A stretch of DNA of 46,920 nucleotides from a virus (IMGVR_UViG_3300008267_000084:1-46920), one strand, 5' to 3'. Shown: positions 16,256-23,187, counted from the first letter of the stretch. Made by a program: numbers and translations. Notes: generated from the sequence alone by a model not told the origin.

Positions 16256-16357
16256 TTAGTATTTAAGTATTTGTTTTTTTTGCCAATCCTTTCTATTCTT
16301 GTATCTCTTCCATCTTTTGCAAAGTTTAGGAAAGAGTATGCGGAGGGTGAGGCTCAT
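16256..16357 (-). CDS. Very basic small peptide
   Basis: A 33-residue frame (MSLTLRILFPKLCKRWKRYKNRKDWQ...) starting two bases after the stop of the 16557 gene and ending 6 bases before the ERF start. About a third of its residues are Lys or Arg. Its position supports it; function unknown. Confidence 0.5.
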   Translation of the reverse strand: MSLTLRILFPKLCKRWKRYKNRKDWQKKQILKY

Positions 16358-16359
16358 AG

Positions 16360-16557
16360 TTAATCCTTTATACTTTCTGATAATACACCACATAAAACAA
16401 GCATAAAAAACAGTAGCATTGTTGTTGGAAATGTTATTGCAAATGATTCTCCATTAGTTAAATTAAAGTATCTAGTAGAAAATACTATTAGTGCAGGAAG
16501 TGTTAAAAATGATACCGCAACTATTATGAGGTATATTACATAGTGTTTCTTTTTCAT
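16360..16557 (-). CDS. Two-span membrane protein
   Basis: A 65-residue protein with two hydrophobic segments (YVIYLIIVAVSFLTLPALIVF and FPTTMLLFFMLVLCGVL is the second) joined by a short polar loop (STRYFNLTNGES). It lies in the early chain, so it may affect the host membrane soon after infection. Family not recognised. Confidence 0.65.
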   Translation of the reverse strand: MKKKHYVIYLIIVAVSFLTLPALIVFSTRYFNLTNGESFAITFPTTMLLFFMLVLCGVLSESIKD

Positions 16558-16584
16558 AGTTTTTAGTTATTTGGTTTATAATAG

Positions 16585-16890
16585 TTAATTAGTTGCGTTA
16601 AAGTGAACATAAGTATGTTCTAATTGTTTAATTCTGTTAAAGTCTTGTGGGCGATTCTTTTCGTAAAGTTTAAATAGTTCGGATTCGATTGCATAGATTT
16701 GAGCAACCTTATCATCTCTCCTTAATGCTCTTTGTAAGAAAGCCTCCTCACCAAAGTTAGTGTAATAATTTTGAACAGCAACGTAATGAGCACCACTTTG
16801 TTTTACTGCTTGTTCAATAGAGAAACCTTTAAGGTATAACTCGTATATCTGCCCCTTTCTAGCTTGGTAGCGGTGTCGTTTAGCTTCCAT
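16585..16890 (-). CDS. Putative helix-turn-helix protein
   Basis: A 101-residue protein. Residues 11-45 (KKG-like start, then QIYELYLKGFSIEQAVKQSG and VQNYYTNFG) look like a resolvase-type or sigma-type HTH. The C-terminal half is helical. It overlaps the upstream gene by 11 bases. A regulator of phage genes is possible. Confidence 0.6.
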   Translation of the reverse strand: MEAKRHRYQARKGQIYELYLKGFSIEQAVKQSGAHYVAVQNYYTNFGEEAFLQRALRRDDKVAQIYAIESELFKLYEKNRPQDFNRIKQLEHTYVHFNATN

Positions 16891-17074
16891 TTCTCATTCT
16901 TTTTTTATACTCTCGTAAATTCTTAATTTCAGCCTCTGTTATTTCTTTTTGCTTTTCCCAGTAGTCATATTGGCAACCTAGACTACCTCGATTTGGTTTA
17001 TGATAAGCCATAGATTCTTTTATCCCCTTTAATTTTTCTTTAAGGGCTTGTAGTATAGTTTTTTGTCTTGCCAT
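16880..17074 (-). CDS. Hypothetical basic helical protein
   Basis: A 64-residue protein (MARQKTILQALKEKLKGIKES...) that is strongly basic and helical, with a KEITEAEIKNLREYKKRM coiled-coil-like end. It overlaps neighbours on both sides (35 and 11 bases). Function unknown. Confidence 0.6.
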   Translation of the reverse strand: MARQKTILQALKEKLKGIKESMAYHKPNRGSLGCQYDYWEKQKEITEAEIKNLREYKKRMRNGS

Positions 17075-17282
17075 ATTTCTTAGGTATATTACGTTTAACT
17101 AATTGATTGTATTCGTATTCTAATTTAGCACAAGAGCAAAGAGGGTAAGACTCATAAAAATCTAGTCTAGTTTTAAGGTCAATCAAAGCCTTATCTTTCT
17201 TGTCGCATTGCTTTTGCTTTTCTATTCCAAACCAACCGACAAATAGTAGGGTGATGAATAGGAGTATTTCGGATAGCTTCAT
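17040..17282 (-). CDS. Single-span membrane protein, periplasmic helix
   Basis: An 80-residue protein with an N-terminal membrane segment (EILLFITLLFVGWFGI) followed by a charged helix and a Cys pair (PLCSCAKLE). The plan resembles small i-spanins or phage inner-membrane proteins, but it lies among early genes, so a lysis role is unlikely. Confidence 0.6.
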   Translation of the reverse strand: MKLSEILLFITLLFVGWFGIEKQKQCDKKDKALIDLKTRLDFYESYPLCSCAKLEYEYNQLVKRNIPKKYGKTKNYTTSP

Positions 17283-17284
17283 AC

Positions 17285-17548
17285 CTACCCCTCCACAATT
17301 ATAGGTTCAGAAACAATAAGAGGCTTGGTGGTAAACTCGATATAAGCACTTCCTTTTAGTAGGTTCAATATACCAACTCTTGAAACAATTTCAATCTTCT
17401 TATTATTCTCAAAAGCTAATTGTTTTAGCTCCTCATAACCACAATCTGCTACCTTATAGATAATGCAGTCAATGTGTGGATATTCTTTTTTAATAGCCTC
17501 TGATTGTGCTACGTAATTGTCGGTGATGTACTTTAGGGTGTTGTTCAT
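17285..17548 (-). CDS. Hypothetical protein, 87 residues
   Basis: A compact alpha/beta protein (MNNTLKYITDNYVAQSEAI...) with alternating strands (DCIIYKVAD, KIEIVSRVG, SAYIEFTTK). It is separated from the next gene by two bases. No family is recognised. Confidence 0.65.
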   Translation of the reverse strand: MNNTLKYITDNYVAQSEAIKKEYPHIDCIIYKVADCGYEELKQLAFENNKKIEIVSRVGILNLLKGSAYIEFTTKPLIVSEPIIVEG

Positions 17549-17552
17549 AGTT

Positions 17553-17720
17553 TTATTTGTTAGGTTTGATTAGTTTGCCCGTAGGTCTAGGTTGGTCGTA
17601 ATAATAAAAAATCATATCGGCTATATTTTGTATTGATAATTTGCCGTCTGTTGGTAGAGTGTATTCCCACTCACAAAACCCATCATTTATTTTTATTTTA
17701 AAATTGTTATTGTATCCCAT
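17553..17720 (-). CDS. Hypothetical small protein
   Basis: A 55-residue frame (MGYNNNFKIKINDGFCEWEYTL...) of beta-strand-like N-terminus and a helical IQNIADMIFYYY segment. It fits between flanking genes with short gaps. Function unknown. Confidence 0.6.
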   Translation of the reverse strand: MGYNNNFKIKINDGFCEWEYTLPTDGKLSIQNIADMIFYYYDQPRPTGKLIKPNK

Positions 17721-17731
17721 AGTTTTAAGTT

Positions 17732-17890
17732 TTAGTTATTTAATTCATTTACACAATCCTCACAACAAAGTGTAGGTTTAAAGTTTAAGTTTATTAGGGT
17801 TAATTCACTTGAAAAAACCTCTTTGCCACATCGTTCACAAGTTGGCTTATCGTTTGGCTCGTCTTGTTGTTTGTATTCGTCTAGGCTCAT
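17732..17890 (-). CDS. Small zinc-ribbon protein
   Basis: A 52-residue frame with two Cys pairs, CERCG at about 18-22 and CCEDC at about 42-46, spaced as in zinc ribbons. It sits in the early operon. A DNA- or RNA polymerase-binding role is possible but not shown. Confidence 0.65.
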   Translation of the reverse strand: MSLDEYKQQDEPNDKPTCERCGKEVFSSELTLINLNFKPTLCCEDCVNELNN

Positions 17891-17895
17891 AGTGT

Positions 17896-17997
17896 TTAAG
17901 TATTAAATTGTTTTAGTTGTTTGTTTGTGTAATAAGCGGAGGGTGTTCTTTCGTTAAGCATAAACTCTGTTATTATACTACAAGAAATCCATCCCAT
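17896..17997 (-). CDS. Small ORF with an unusually strong Shine-Dalgarno-like site
   Basis: A 33-residue frame (MGWISCSIITEFMLNERTPSAYY...). GGAGGGG lies 9-15 bases upstream of the ATG, which is rare in this genome. The same bases form one arm of a 9-bp inverted repeat whose other arm is inside the frame. It ends 5 bases before the zinc-ribbon gene. Confidence 0.5.
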   Translation of the reverse strand: MGWISCSIITEFMLNERTPSAYYTNKQLKQFNT

Positions 17998-18015
17998 AGT
18001 CGAGTCCCCTCCGCT
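17935..18015. repeat. 9-base inverted repeat closing a 63-base loop
   Basis: AGCGGAGGG at 17935-17943 is the exact complement of CCCTCCGCT at 18007-18015. It resembles a tRNA acceptor stem in spacing, but no anticodon arm or T-loop is present. On the minus-strand RNA it would mask the GGAGG site of the 17997 ORF. Confidence 0.6.
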
Positions 18016-18057
18016 ATATTTTTAATTATACAATATTAACTCTCTACTCTCAATATG

Positions 18058-18186
18058 CTAGTTCAAACAGATTGAATATTTAATTAACTCAATATGGCTA
18101 ATAAGTTTAGCCGATAAGATACAAGCATTAAACTCGCAGTAAAATGTTTGGTCTATTGTTACGATTTCTCCTGTTAGCTCACTCAT
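18058..18186 (-). CDS. Hypothetical small protein coupled to the RHH gene
   Basis: A 42-residue frame (MSELTGEIVTIDQTFYCEF...) whose ATG lies 8 bases inside the end of the ribbon-helix-helix gene. Such a pair recalls antitoxin-toxin or regulator-partner units, but no toxin motif is visible. Function unknown. Confidence 0.6.
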   Translation of the reverse strand: MSELTGEIVTIDQTFYCEFNACILSAKLISHIELIKYSICLN

Positions 18187-18340
18187 TGTCTTTCCTTTCT
18201 TTATTTTCTGTTCTGTTCTTTTGGTCGGATAGATACTTGTTTATCATTCCGCTTAATGTTCTGCCATCTTTATTGGCTTGTTTTCTTAAGAATTTAACAA
18301 CCTCGTTATCTATTCTTACTCCTATTAGTTCTGTTGCCAT
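18179..18340 (-). CDS. Ribbon-helix-helix (Arc/CopG-like) DNA-binding protein
   Basis: A 53-residue protein. Residues 4-38 fit the RHH fold: a strand (ELIGVRIDN), helix A (EVVKFLRKQANKDG) and helix B after the typical turn (TLSGMINKYLSD), then a charged tail. RHH proteins bind DNA as dimers through the strand. It lies near the start of the early operon, 3 bases after the 18577 gene, so it may repress early promoters such as those at 18885-19014. Confidence 0.75.
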   Translation of the reverse strand: MATELIGVRIDNEVVKFLRKQANKDGRTLSGMINKYLSDQKNRTENKERKDNE

Positions 18341-18343
18341 AAT

Positions 18344-18577
18344 TTAGTTTGTTTTGTATTTATATGAATATCCCTCTTTTGTTCTATCAATAACCTCTAA
18401 ATCTTTATGTCCCGATAAGTTATTAGTTGCATCATTTCTTAAATTGAAATGTCTTGTGCCATCTACAAAGGTTAAATCCCAATAAGAATATACTCCGTAG
18501 TGTTTTCTGAGTATTGCACCATTTTTAATTGCTTCTAACACTTCTGATTTTTTTAGTTTTTGATTTGAGTAAGCCAT
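18344..18577 (-). CDS. Hypothetical protein, 77 residues
   Basis: A small beta-rich protein (SEVLEAIKNGAILRKHYGVYSYWDLTF region) ending in a Lys/Tyr-rich tail. It is the second gene of the leftward early transcript and is directly followed by the RHH gene. No family recognised. Confidence 0.65.
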   Translation of the reverse strand: MAYSNQKLKKSEVLEAIKNGAILRKHYGVYSYWDLTFVDGTRHFNLRNDATNNLSGHKDLEVIDRTKEGYSYKYKTN

Positions 18578-18606
18578 AGTTTTAAGTTTTTTGTTTGTTT
18601 TAGTTG

Positions 18607-18852
18607 TTACTTTGTTGCTCCGTAAATTCTGTATAATCCGGATACTTTTCTACACTTAAATATCATTGCCGGATATTCTTTTTCAAGTTCTAAAATTTCT
18701 TCTTTTGAGTTTTCTTTAGTTAGGTCGCTCATTTCGTTTGTATCTCTTTTTAATCTGAAGTCTGTAACTTGATTCCACTCTTTGCCGGATATTGTTAGGT
18801 AACAATTTGATGAATCTTTTACTCCGGATAAGTTTCTATTGTTATTTTTCAT
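18607..18852 (-). CDS. First gene of the leftward early operon, unknown function
   Basis: An 81-residue charged protein (MKNNNRNLSGVKDSSNCYL...). Its ATG is about 32 bases from the -7 element at 18885-18892, so it should be among the first phage proteins made after infection. Early first genes often act on host functions; nothing in this sequence shows which. Confidence 0.65.
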   Translation of the reverse strand: MKNNNRNLSGVKDSSNCYLTISGKEWNQVTDFRLKRDTNEMSDLTKENSKEEILELEKEYPAMIFKCRKVSGLYRIYGATK

Positions 18853-18884
18853 AGTTTTAAAGTTTTTTGTTTGTTTCTATAAAG

Positions 18885-18914
18885 CAAAGATACATACTAT
18901 TTCTATATGTGCAA
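18885..18914 (-). promoter_or_regulatory. Leftward early promoter TTG-N19-TATCTTTG
   Basis: On the minus strand TTG (18914-18912) precedes TATCTTTG (18892-18885) by 19 bases, a good Bacteroidota match. It is the natural driver of the whole 18852-to-6537 gene block. Confidence 0.8.
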
Positions 18915-18982
18915 CAAAAAAATACATTATTTTACAAAGTTATACGCAACTCGTTGATAATCAAAACAATTATTTTTAAAAA

Positions 18983-19014
18983 TTTGCAAGTTATTGAAAC
19001 TTTGTTTATATTTG
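18983..19014 (+). promoter_or_regulatory. Rightward promoter TTTG-N20-TATATTTG
   Basis: TTTG at 18983-18986 and TATATTTG at 19007-19014 match the consensus fully. The first ATG is only 4 bases downstream, so the message is either leaderless or starts translation at the second ATG (19028). It diverges from the leftward early promoter 70 bases away. Confidence 0.8.
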
Positions 19015-19018
19015 TCGG

Positions 19019-19321
19019 ATGAAAACTATGAAATATTTATTTATTGCGGTATTATTAGCATCCTGCACAACAGAGAAAGACGAAATACACGTTTGTTCGC
19101 AATGCGTTCAGATTGTTTCAGACTCAGCAACGGGGGCTTATATTACAACAAAGCATGGAAGCCCTGACCCTAGTAAAATGTACTATTGCGATGGAGTCCT
19201 AAAGATTATTAAGAGTCAAGCCCCTAGCTATGTTAGGCAGACAATGAAGATTCATAACACTGGAATAAAAGAGATTGATATTTCTTATTGTCAGAAGTAT
19301 CACTACGTTTGCGAGGAATAA
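19019..19321 (+). CDS. Small lipoprotein, superinfection-exclusion candidate
   Basis: A 100-residue protein with a lipoprotein signal (MKTMKYLFIAVLLASC, lipobox LASC, lipidated Cys16). The mature part is Cys-rich (CSQC, YYCDG, SYCQKYHYVC), which suggests disulfides in the periplasm or at the surface. The start may be Met1 (19019) or Met4 (19028), given the promoter position. A first-expressed lipoprotein from a divergent control region is the usual setting for exclusion proteins that block receptors, but this is inference. Confidence 0.75.
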   Translation: MKTMKYLFIAVLLASCTTEKDEIHVCSQCVQIVSDSATGAYITTKHGSPDPSKMYYCDGVLKIIKSQAPSYVRQTMKIHNTGIKEIDISYCQKYHYVCEE

Positions 19322-19323
19322 AT

Positions 19324-19719
19324 ATGCTTACACCAAAGTCGGTAATAAACATCGTTTGTCAAGTATTAGAGCTTGACGTGGAAAAGTTATCGATTAAAGG
19401 TAAACAAGTTAATCAAAAGTACAGAGATGCAAGGCTAATAGCAACCTACTTAATGCGAAAATACATCTTTGAAGATAGAGTAGTAATGTCTAAGATAGGT
19501 GGTAAAAGAGTTTATTGCGAATCAGAAAAGCATATAACCTACAAAGAGATAAGTAAATCACTAAACAGAAAAGCCCCTGAAACATCAATGGCTTCTTATC
19601 TAGCTTGTAACGACCTACTAAAAACAAACAAAGAATTTAGATTAAAATACCAATCAGTAATAGAAGAAATGGATAAGAAGGGAATGATTAACATTGAAAC
19701 GCAATCGAATGGTAGATAA
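19324..19719 (+). CDS. DnaA domain-IV-like DNA-binding protein
   Basis: From the ATG at 19324 (a longer frame begins at 19288 inside the lipoprotein gene) the protein has 131 residues. The pattern of DnaA domain IV is visible: an N-terminal VINIVCQVLELDVEKL helix region, YRDARLIATYLMRKY, then YKEISKSLNRKAPETSMASYLACNDLL. An insert of about 20 residues separates the two parts. Only the DNA-binding domain is present, without the AAA+ ATPase. It may bind an origin or the packaging region, since terminase genes follow. Confidence 0.7.
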   Translation: MLTPKSVINIVCQVLELDVEKLSIKGKQVNQKYRDARLIATYLMRKYIFEDRVVMSKIGGKRVYCESEKHITYKEISKSLNRKAPETSMASYLACNDLLKTNKEFRLKYQSVIEEMDKKGMINIETQSNGR

Positions 19720-20134
19720 GCCTATTAGCAAAGAACATATTAACTTTTGTAAGCTAGTTTCAGAGGGGCAGGAATATTTAAGTGCATACGTAACTGCTTG
19801 TAACCCAAAGCTAACCAACAATAGTAATAAAGTAACAGCTAGTAGATTAGCCAAAAAATACACATTATACATCGCTGAGTTGAAAGATAAAGCAACTAAG
19901 CTAGTAGAGTCCGCTCACGATTCAGATGTCGTTAAAAACGCTTTAAATGCTATTTTAACACAAGCAGAGGTGGATGCTGAATTGTGTAAGATAATGAAGA
20001 AAGCTAAGTACGATGGCGATAAACTAAAAGCTATTGACTTATACAATAAAAGGTTTGGAAGTAACGCACCAGTTAAAAGCGATGTTAAATTAACTGATAT
20101 GGTCGCTCCTGTTATCAAAAAAAGTGCGAAATAA
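19709..20134 (+). CDS. terS: Terminase small subunit candidate
   Basis: From the ATG at 19709 the protein has 141 residues (a TTG start at 19694 adds five). It begins ISKEHINFCKLVSEGQEYLSAYVTA, which matches the N-terminal HTH helices of small terminase subunits of the Terminase_2 kind, followed by a helical middle and the ending NKRFGSNAPVKSDVKL. It binds phage DNA and guides the large subunit. It overlaps the DnaA-like gene by 11 bases and is 39 bases ahead of the large subunit. Confidence 0.8.
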   Translation: MVDKPISKEHINFCKLVSEGQEYLSAYVTACNPKLTNNSNKVTASRLAKKYTLYIAELKDKATKLVESAHDSDVVKNALNAILTQAEVDAELCKIMKKAKYDGDKLKAIDLYNKRFGSNAPVKSDVKLTDMVAPVIKKSAK

Positions 20135-20173
20135 TTTAAAAAATAAATACTCTAGACCAATAACAATAAGGCT

Positions 20174-21517
20174 TTGGAAAAAGAGCAGGTAGAAATAGAG
20201 TTATCTTCTAAACAAACAATAGCTTGGGACTTTCTTGAGGATAAAACTACAAACGAGATTCTTTATGGTGGCGGTGCTGGTGGTGGTAAATCTTATCTAG
20301 GGTGTATTTGGCACATCTATCGTAGGACTACATACGCAGGGAGTCGAGGGTTAATAGGTCGAGCAAAGATAGCCATACTAGAACAATCCACTTTAGTTAC
20401 TCTTTTCAAGGTAGCAACCTTAATGGGTTATAAGCAAGGAACTCACTACACCTACAACTCACAAAAACACACAATCAATTGGGCTAATGGTAGTCAAACG
20501 GTCTTAAAAGATTTGTTCTTATATCCATCCGACCCTGATTTTGCTTCACTAGGGTCAACCGAATATACTGATGCTTTCATTGACGAGGTGACTGAGATTA
20601 CGCTAAAGGCTTTTGAGATTGTAAGCACCCGTATTAGATGGAACTTGGATGAGTACGGATTAGTACCTAAGTTATTATGTACTGGAAATCCTGCCGATGG
20701 ATTTGTAAAAGAAAGATTTATCGAAAAAGATGGAGAGTTAATTAATTTGCCACCTCATCAAAAGTTTGTTCAATCGTTAGTAACTGAAAACCCTGATGAG
20801 AAGTTTAAAGAGCTTTATATTAAGCAATTAGATAGATTAACCTCTGACTACGATAAGCAAAGGTTGTTGTATGGTGATTGGAGTGCTACTAGAGATGTGC
20901 AAAGTCCGTTTGCTACTCAATGGGATGATAAAAAGCATATTTCAGACAGCGTAGAATACGACCTTAAGAAACAACTGATAATTAGTATTGACTTCAACTT
21001 AACTCCGTTCTGCGTTACGTTCCACCACTTTTGGCAAGATGTTAATGGAGTTCATGGATGTCAATTCGATGAGGCGGATATAAAACAAGGGTCTATCCCT
21101 GCAATGATTGACTTAATTAAAACAAGATACGGACACTCACTACCAAATGCCATACTAACTGGTGATGCGATGGGTCTAAGAGGGGATATATCTCAAAGGG
21201 ATAACGCTTCTTTGTATCTTCAGCTTATTCGAGGGCTAGGGATGAGAGAATCACAGATTAAAATATCAAACAATCCAACTCACGAGAATAGTAGAGCCGA
21301 TGTAAATTATGTTCTTTATCACTTCCCAGACTTTAAGATTCACAAGCGATGTGTTAACTCAATTCGAGATATGCGTAATGTACAAGTTGATGCGTTCGGA
21401 GGTATTCTAAAGAAGGATAGAAAAGACGTAAACCAACGAGCAGATTACATTGACACGATACGTTATTTAATTCATAACATTTACTACAAGTGGATTGAAA
21501 CTCATCAAAAGAAGTAA
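20174..21517 (+). CDS. terL: Terminase large subunit
   Basis: A 447-residue packaging motor. Walker A is GGGAGGGKS (32-40), Walker B DAFIDE (133-138), the coupling motif TGNP (170-173). The nuclease core has SIDFN (Asp273), TGDAMG (Asp331) and a C-terminal acidic region near NQRADYIDT. It translocates and cuts DNA at the portal. No ATG lies before Walker A and an in-frame stop is at 20153, so the TTG at 20174 is the only reasonable start. Confidence 0.95.
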   Translation: MEKEQVEIELSSKQTIAWDFLEDKTTNEILYGGGAGGGKSYLGCIWHIYRRTTYAGSRGLIGRAKIAILEQSTLVTLFKVATLMGYKQGTHYTYNSQKHTINWANGSQTVLKDLFLYPSDPDFASLGSTEYTDAFIDEVTEITLKAFEIVSTRIRWNLDEYGLVPKLLCTGNPADGFVKERFIEKDGELINLPPHQKFVQSLVTENPDEKFKELYIKQLDRLTSDYDKQRLLYGDWSATRDVQSPFATQWDDKKHISDSVEYDLKKQLIISIDFNLTPFCVTFHHFWQDVNGVHGCQFDEADIKQGSIPAMIDLIKTRYGHSLPNAILTGDAMGLRGDISQRDNASLYLQLIRGLGMRESQIKISNNPTHENSRADVNYVLYHFPDFKIHKRCVNSIRDMRNVQVDAFGGILKKDRKDVNQRADYIDTIRYLIHNIYYKWIETHQKK

Positions 21518-21520
21518 CTA

Positions 21521-21562
21521 TTTAATAAAATGCAAAACTACCTATTCAAAAGGTTAAATTTG
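21521..21562 (+). promoter_or_regulatory. Late-type promoter, copy 1 of the 16-base motif
   Basis: TTTAATAAAATGCAAA (21521-21536) is followed after 18 bases by TAAATTTG (21555-21562), and the start codon at 21567 is 4 bases further on. The same arrangement occurs at 38475-38516 and 42902-42943. There is no TTTG at -33; TGCAAA takes its place. Confidence 0.75.
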
Positions 21563-21566
21563 CAGT

Positions 21567-21947
21567 ATGTCGATATGTAGTCCTTGCTCTAAACTTAAAT
21601 CAATCAGCCTTTGTACTGATTCTATTGTGGTTGGTAAAGCACCACTAGCCTTAACTCCCTATGCTATTTACTTTAAGAACTTAGCAACAGGAAAGATACA
21701 CACGTATTACGTTACATCGGACGCATCGAGATACTTAACAATTACTTTAGATGATGGATTCCCATTAGCAACATTGACTTATTATGAGTTGTGGATTAAT
21801 ACTTTAGGGGACAGCATCGAATCACAAGAAGACTTATTAATAGGAGCAACAACAGACACTTGCTTTACTATACAAGCTGTAAATGTTTACAATTCTTACT
21901 ACGATATTAATCAGAATTATTCATCTCAAACACTAGAAGTATTATAA
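21567..21947 (+). CDS. Virion protein candidate, Cys-rich N-terminus
   Basis: A 126-residue protein (MSICSPCSKLKSISLCTDS...) with Cys at 4, 7 and 16, followed by a beta-sandwich-like sequence (YAIYFKNLATGKIHTYYVTSD...). It is the first gene after a late-type promoter and heads the tail gene block, so a tail or connector role is likely. The start is predicted leaderless. No family recognised. Confidence 0.65.
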   Translation: MSICSPCSKLKSISLCTDSIVVGKAPLALTPYAIYFKNLATGKIHTYYVTSDASRYLTITLDDGFPLATLTYYELWINTLGDSIESQEDLLIGATTDTCFTIQAVNVYNSYYDINQNYSSQTLEVL

Positions 21948-21949
21948 CT

Positions 21950-22054
21950 ATGGAAGCATTGATATTAATTATTACGCCTATTATTTGCATTGCACTATGT
22001 ATGCTTGAAATAAATATGGTAGACGAACAAGGCAATAAAAGAAAAATATGGTAA
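21950..22054 (+). CDS. Tiny membrane protein
   Basis: A 34-residue frame (MEALILIITPIICIALCML...) with one membrane segment and a charged end (VDEQGNKRKIW). It starts two bases after the preceding stop and overlaps the next gene by 7 bases, which supports real translation. Function unknown. Confidence 0.55.
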   Translation: MEALILIITPIICIALCMLEINMVDEQGNKRKIW

Positions 22055-22437
22055 CATTATTTTGGATAGTAGCATTTTGTTTAGGTTGGCGCATTGTAAC
22101 GGATGAGGGGCAACTATTACACTTCATTCGTAAACCTTTCGACACTAATTGGAATCATTTAGAAACAATATTAACTCGTATCGAACATTTTGAGAAGTAC
22201 GACAAGTCTTTAGTAGATGCTCTGAAATGGACGCTACTAAAGCACAAATTGATTAACTACTTTGGGAAACCATTTGTATTATGTATTACTTGCTTTGCGA
22301 GTATATGGGGGACGCTTGTGTTTGTTTCCTTGAATGGATTTACTATTCACTTGCTCCCTCAACTTATTATCACTATAATTTCTGCTTCATTCATTCAAAC
22401 ATTTATATGGTCATTGTATGCTAAGTATATTCAATAA
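22048..22437 (+). CDS. Membrane protein in the tail gene block
   Basis: A 129-residue protein with an N-terminal membrane segment (VTLFWIVAFCLGW) and two more near the C-terminus (FVLCITCFASIWGTLVFV and LIITIISASFIQTFIWSLY). The middle is a charged helix. A membrane protein between terminase and tape measure is unusual. It overlaps the next gene by 20 bases. Confidence 0.65.
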   Translation: MVTLFWIVAFCLGWRIVTDEGQLLHFIRKPFDTNWNHLETILTRIEHFEKYDKSLVDALKWTLLKHKLINYFGKPFVLCITCFASIWGTLVFVSLNGFTIHLLPQLIITIISASFIQTFIWSLYAKYIQ

Positions 22438-23086
22438 AGAGAGGTATTTTGCTAAGAATGAAAAGGATTTTTTAGCTTACCTTCATAAAAAGAACGGGAC
22501 TAAAATCACTAAGGATAACCTAACCTTTGCTTTCAACGACTTAGACGGGAATGGATATTATAAGTTCGGTAAAGACTTAGGATTGCCAATGGCTCGACTA
22601 GGTAAATTACACGAATACATTAAATGGCTTTCGGCAGGGATTACTGGTGATGAATTAGACGTATTACTAGACCAAGCAGATAAAGCTCTAACAGACGGGC
22701 TAAAAACAGGCAAAAATGCCTCAAAGATTGGCTTTGTATTATCAGAGATTAGAGATAGAAAGCAAATGGTTGTTCACGATGAGTTGTTTTATAACATTAT
22801 CGCAGTACAATTTGTAAGACACGATGAAGACGTTACTACGTTTAACAACGATATTCAGATGCAAAAGGTAATGGCATTCAAAAGGTTAAACACAGAAAAC
22901 GACACTTTTTTTTTGAACATTCACGAGTGCTTAAAAGCATTAAACTGGTCGACTATTACAATAGACGAGTTCAAGAGCTTACTTCTCGACTCTCAAACCC
23001 ACCGCAACGCAACAGCAAAGATGGTGGAAAGTCTATTCGGACAATTATCGGAAAGTCAGCTAGCGATTTTAAGCAGTCGCTTATGA
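22418..23086 (+). CDS. Tail assembly chaperone candidate
   Basis: A 222-residue helical protein just upstream of the tape measure gene, where tail assembly chaperones (lambda gpG-type) lie. It has a conserved-looking middle (YIKWLSAGITGDELDVLLDQADKAL). A run of nine T (22906-22914) near its 3' part offers a T-TTT-TTT slippery site for a -1 frameshift into the frame open to 23187; the shifted product would be 256 residues. Without a shift, its TGA overlaps the ATG of a 34-residue ORF. The call is by position and size. Confidence 0.65.
   Translation: MLSIFNKERYFAKNEKDFLAYLHKKNGTKITKDNLTFAFNDLDGNGYYKFGKDLGLPMARLGKLHEYIKWLSAGITGDELDVLLDQADKALTDGLKTGKNASKIGFVLSEIRDRKQMVVHDELFYNIIAVQFVRHDEDVTTFNNDIQMQKVMAFKRLNTENDTFFLNIHECLKALNWSTITIDEFKSLLLDSQTHRNATAKMVESLFGQLSESQLAILSSRL
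22906..22912 (+). other. Candidate -1 ribosomal frameshift site
   Basis: T-TTT-TTT in the frame of the chaperone candidate lies within a nine-T run. The -1 frame is open from here to the TAA at 23187 next to the tape measure. The region just after the site reads less naturally in the -1 frame than in the zero frame, so re-initiation at 23083 is the competing explanation. Confidence 0.35.
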
Positions 23087-23187
23087 TAATCTCGGGTAAT
23101 GATATTTCAGAATATCACGAGTTATTGAAGCTAAGTGTAGAGGATTTTTTAATAAGATTTAAACTTTTCATTGACGATTTAGAGTAA
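23083..23187 (+). CDS. Short second chaperone ORF or frameshift extension
   Basis: A 34-residue frame (MIISGNDISEYHELLKLSVEDFLIRFKL...) whose ATG overlaps the TGA of the chaperone candidate. Its stop overlaps the tape measure ATG (TAATG). It is either a separate coupled peptide or the C-terminal part of a frameshifted chaperone, as in gpG/gpGT pairs, where the extension binds the tape measure. Confidence 0.55.
   Translation: MIISGNDISEYHELLKLSVEDFLIRFKLFIDDLE

Noticed and set aside
17935-18015. tRNA gene suggested by a 9-bp acceptor-like stem about 80 bases apart
   Set aside because: Neither strand gives a 5-bp anticodon arm with a 7-base loop, a TTC-type T-loop or a CCA-like end; a short reading frame explains one strand.
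18144-18347. Plus-strand 67-residue hydrophobic frame
   Set aside because: It lies opposite the clear ribbon-helix-helix gene and its Leu/Ser/Phe richness is what an antisense frame of that gene would give.
18853-19018. Replication origin with DnaA boxes in the divergent region
   Set aside because: No TTATCCACA-like boxes or clear iterons were found; only promoters are supported.
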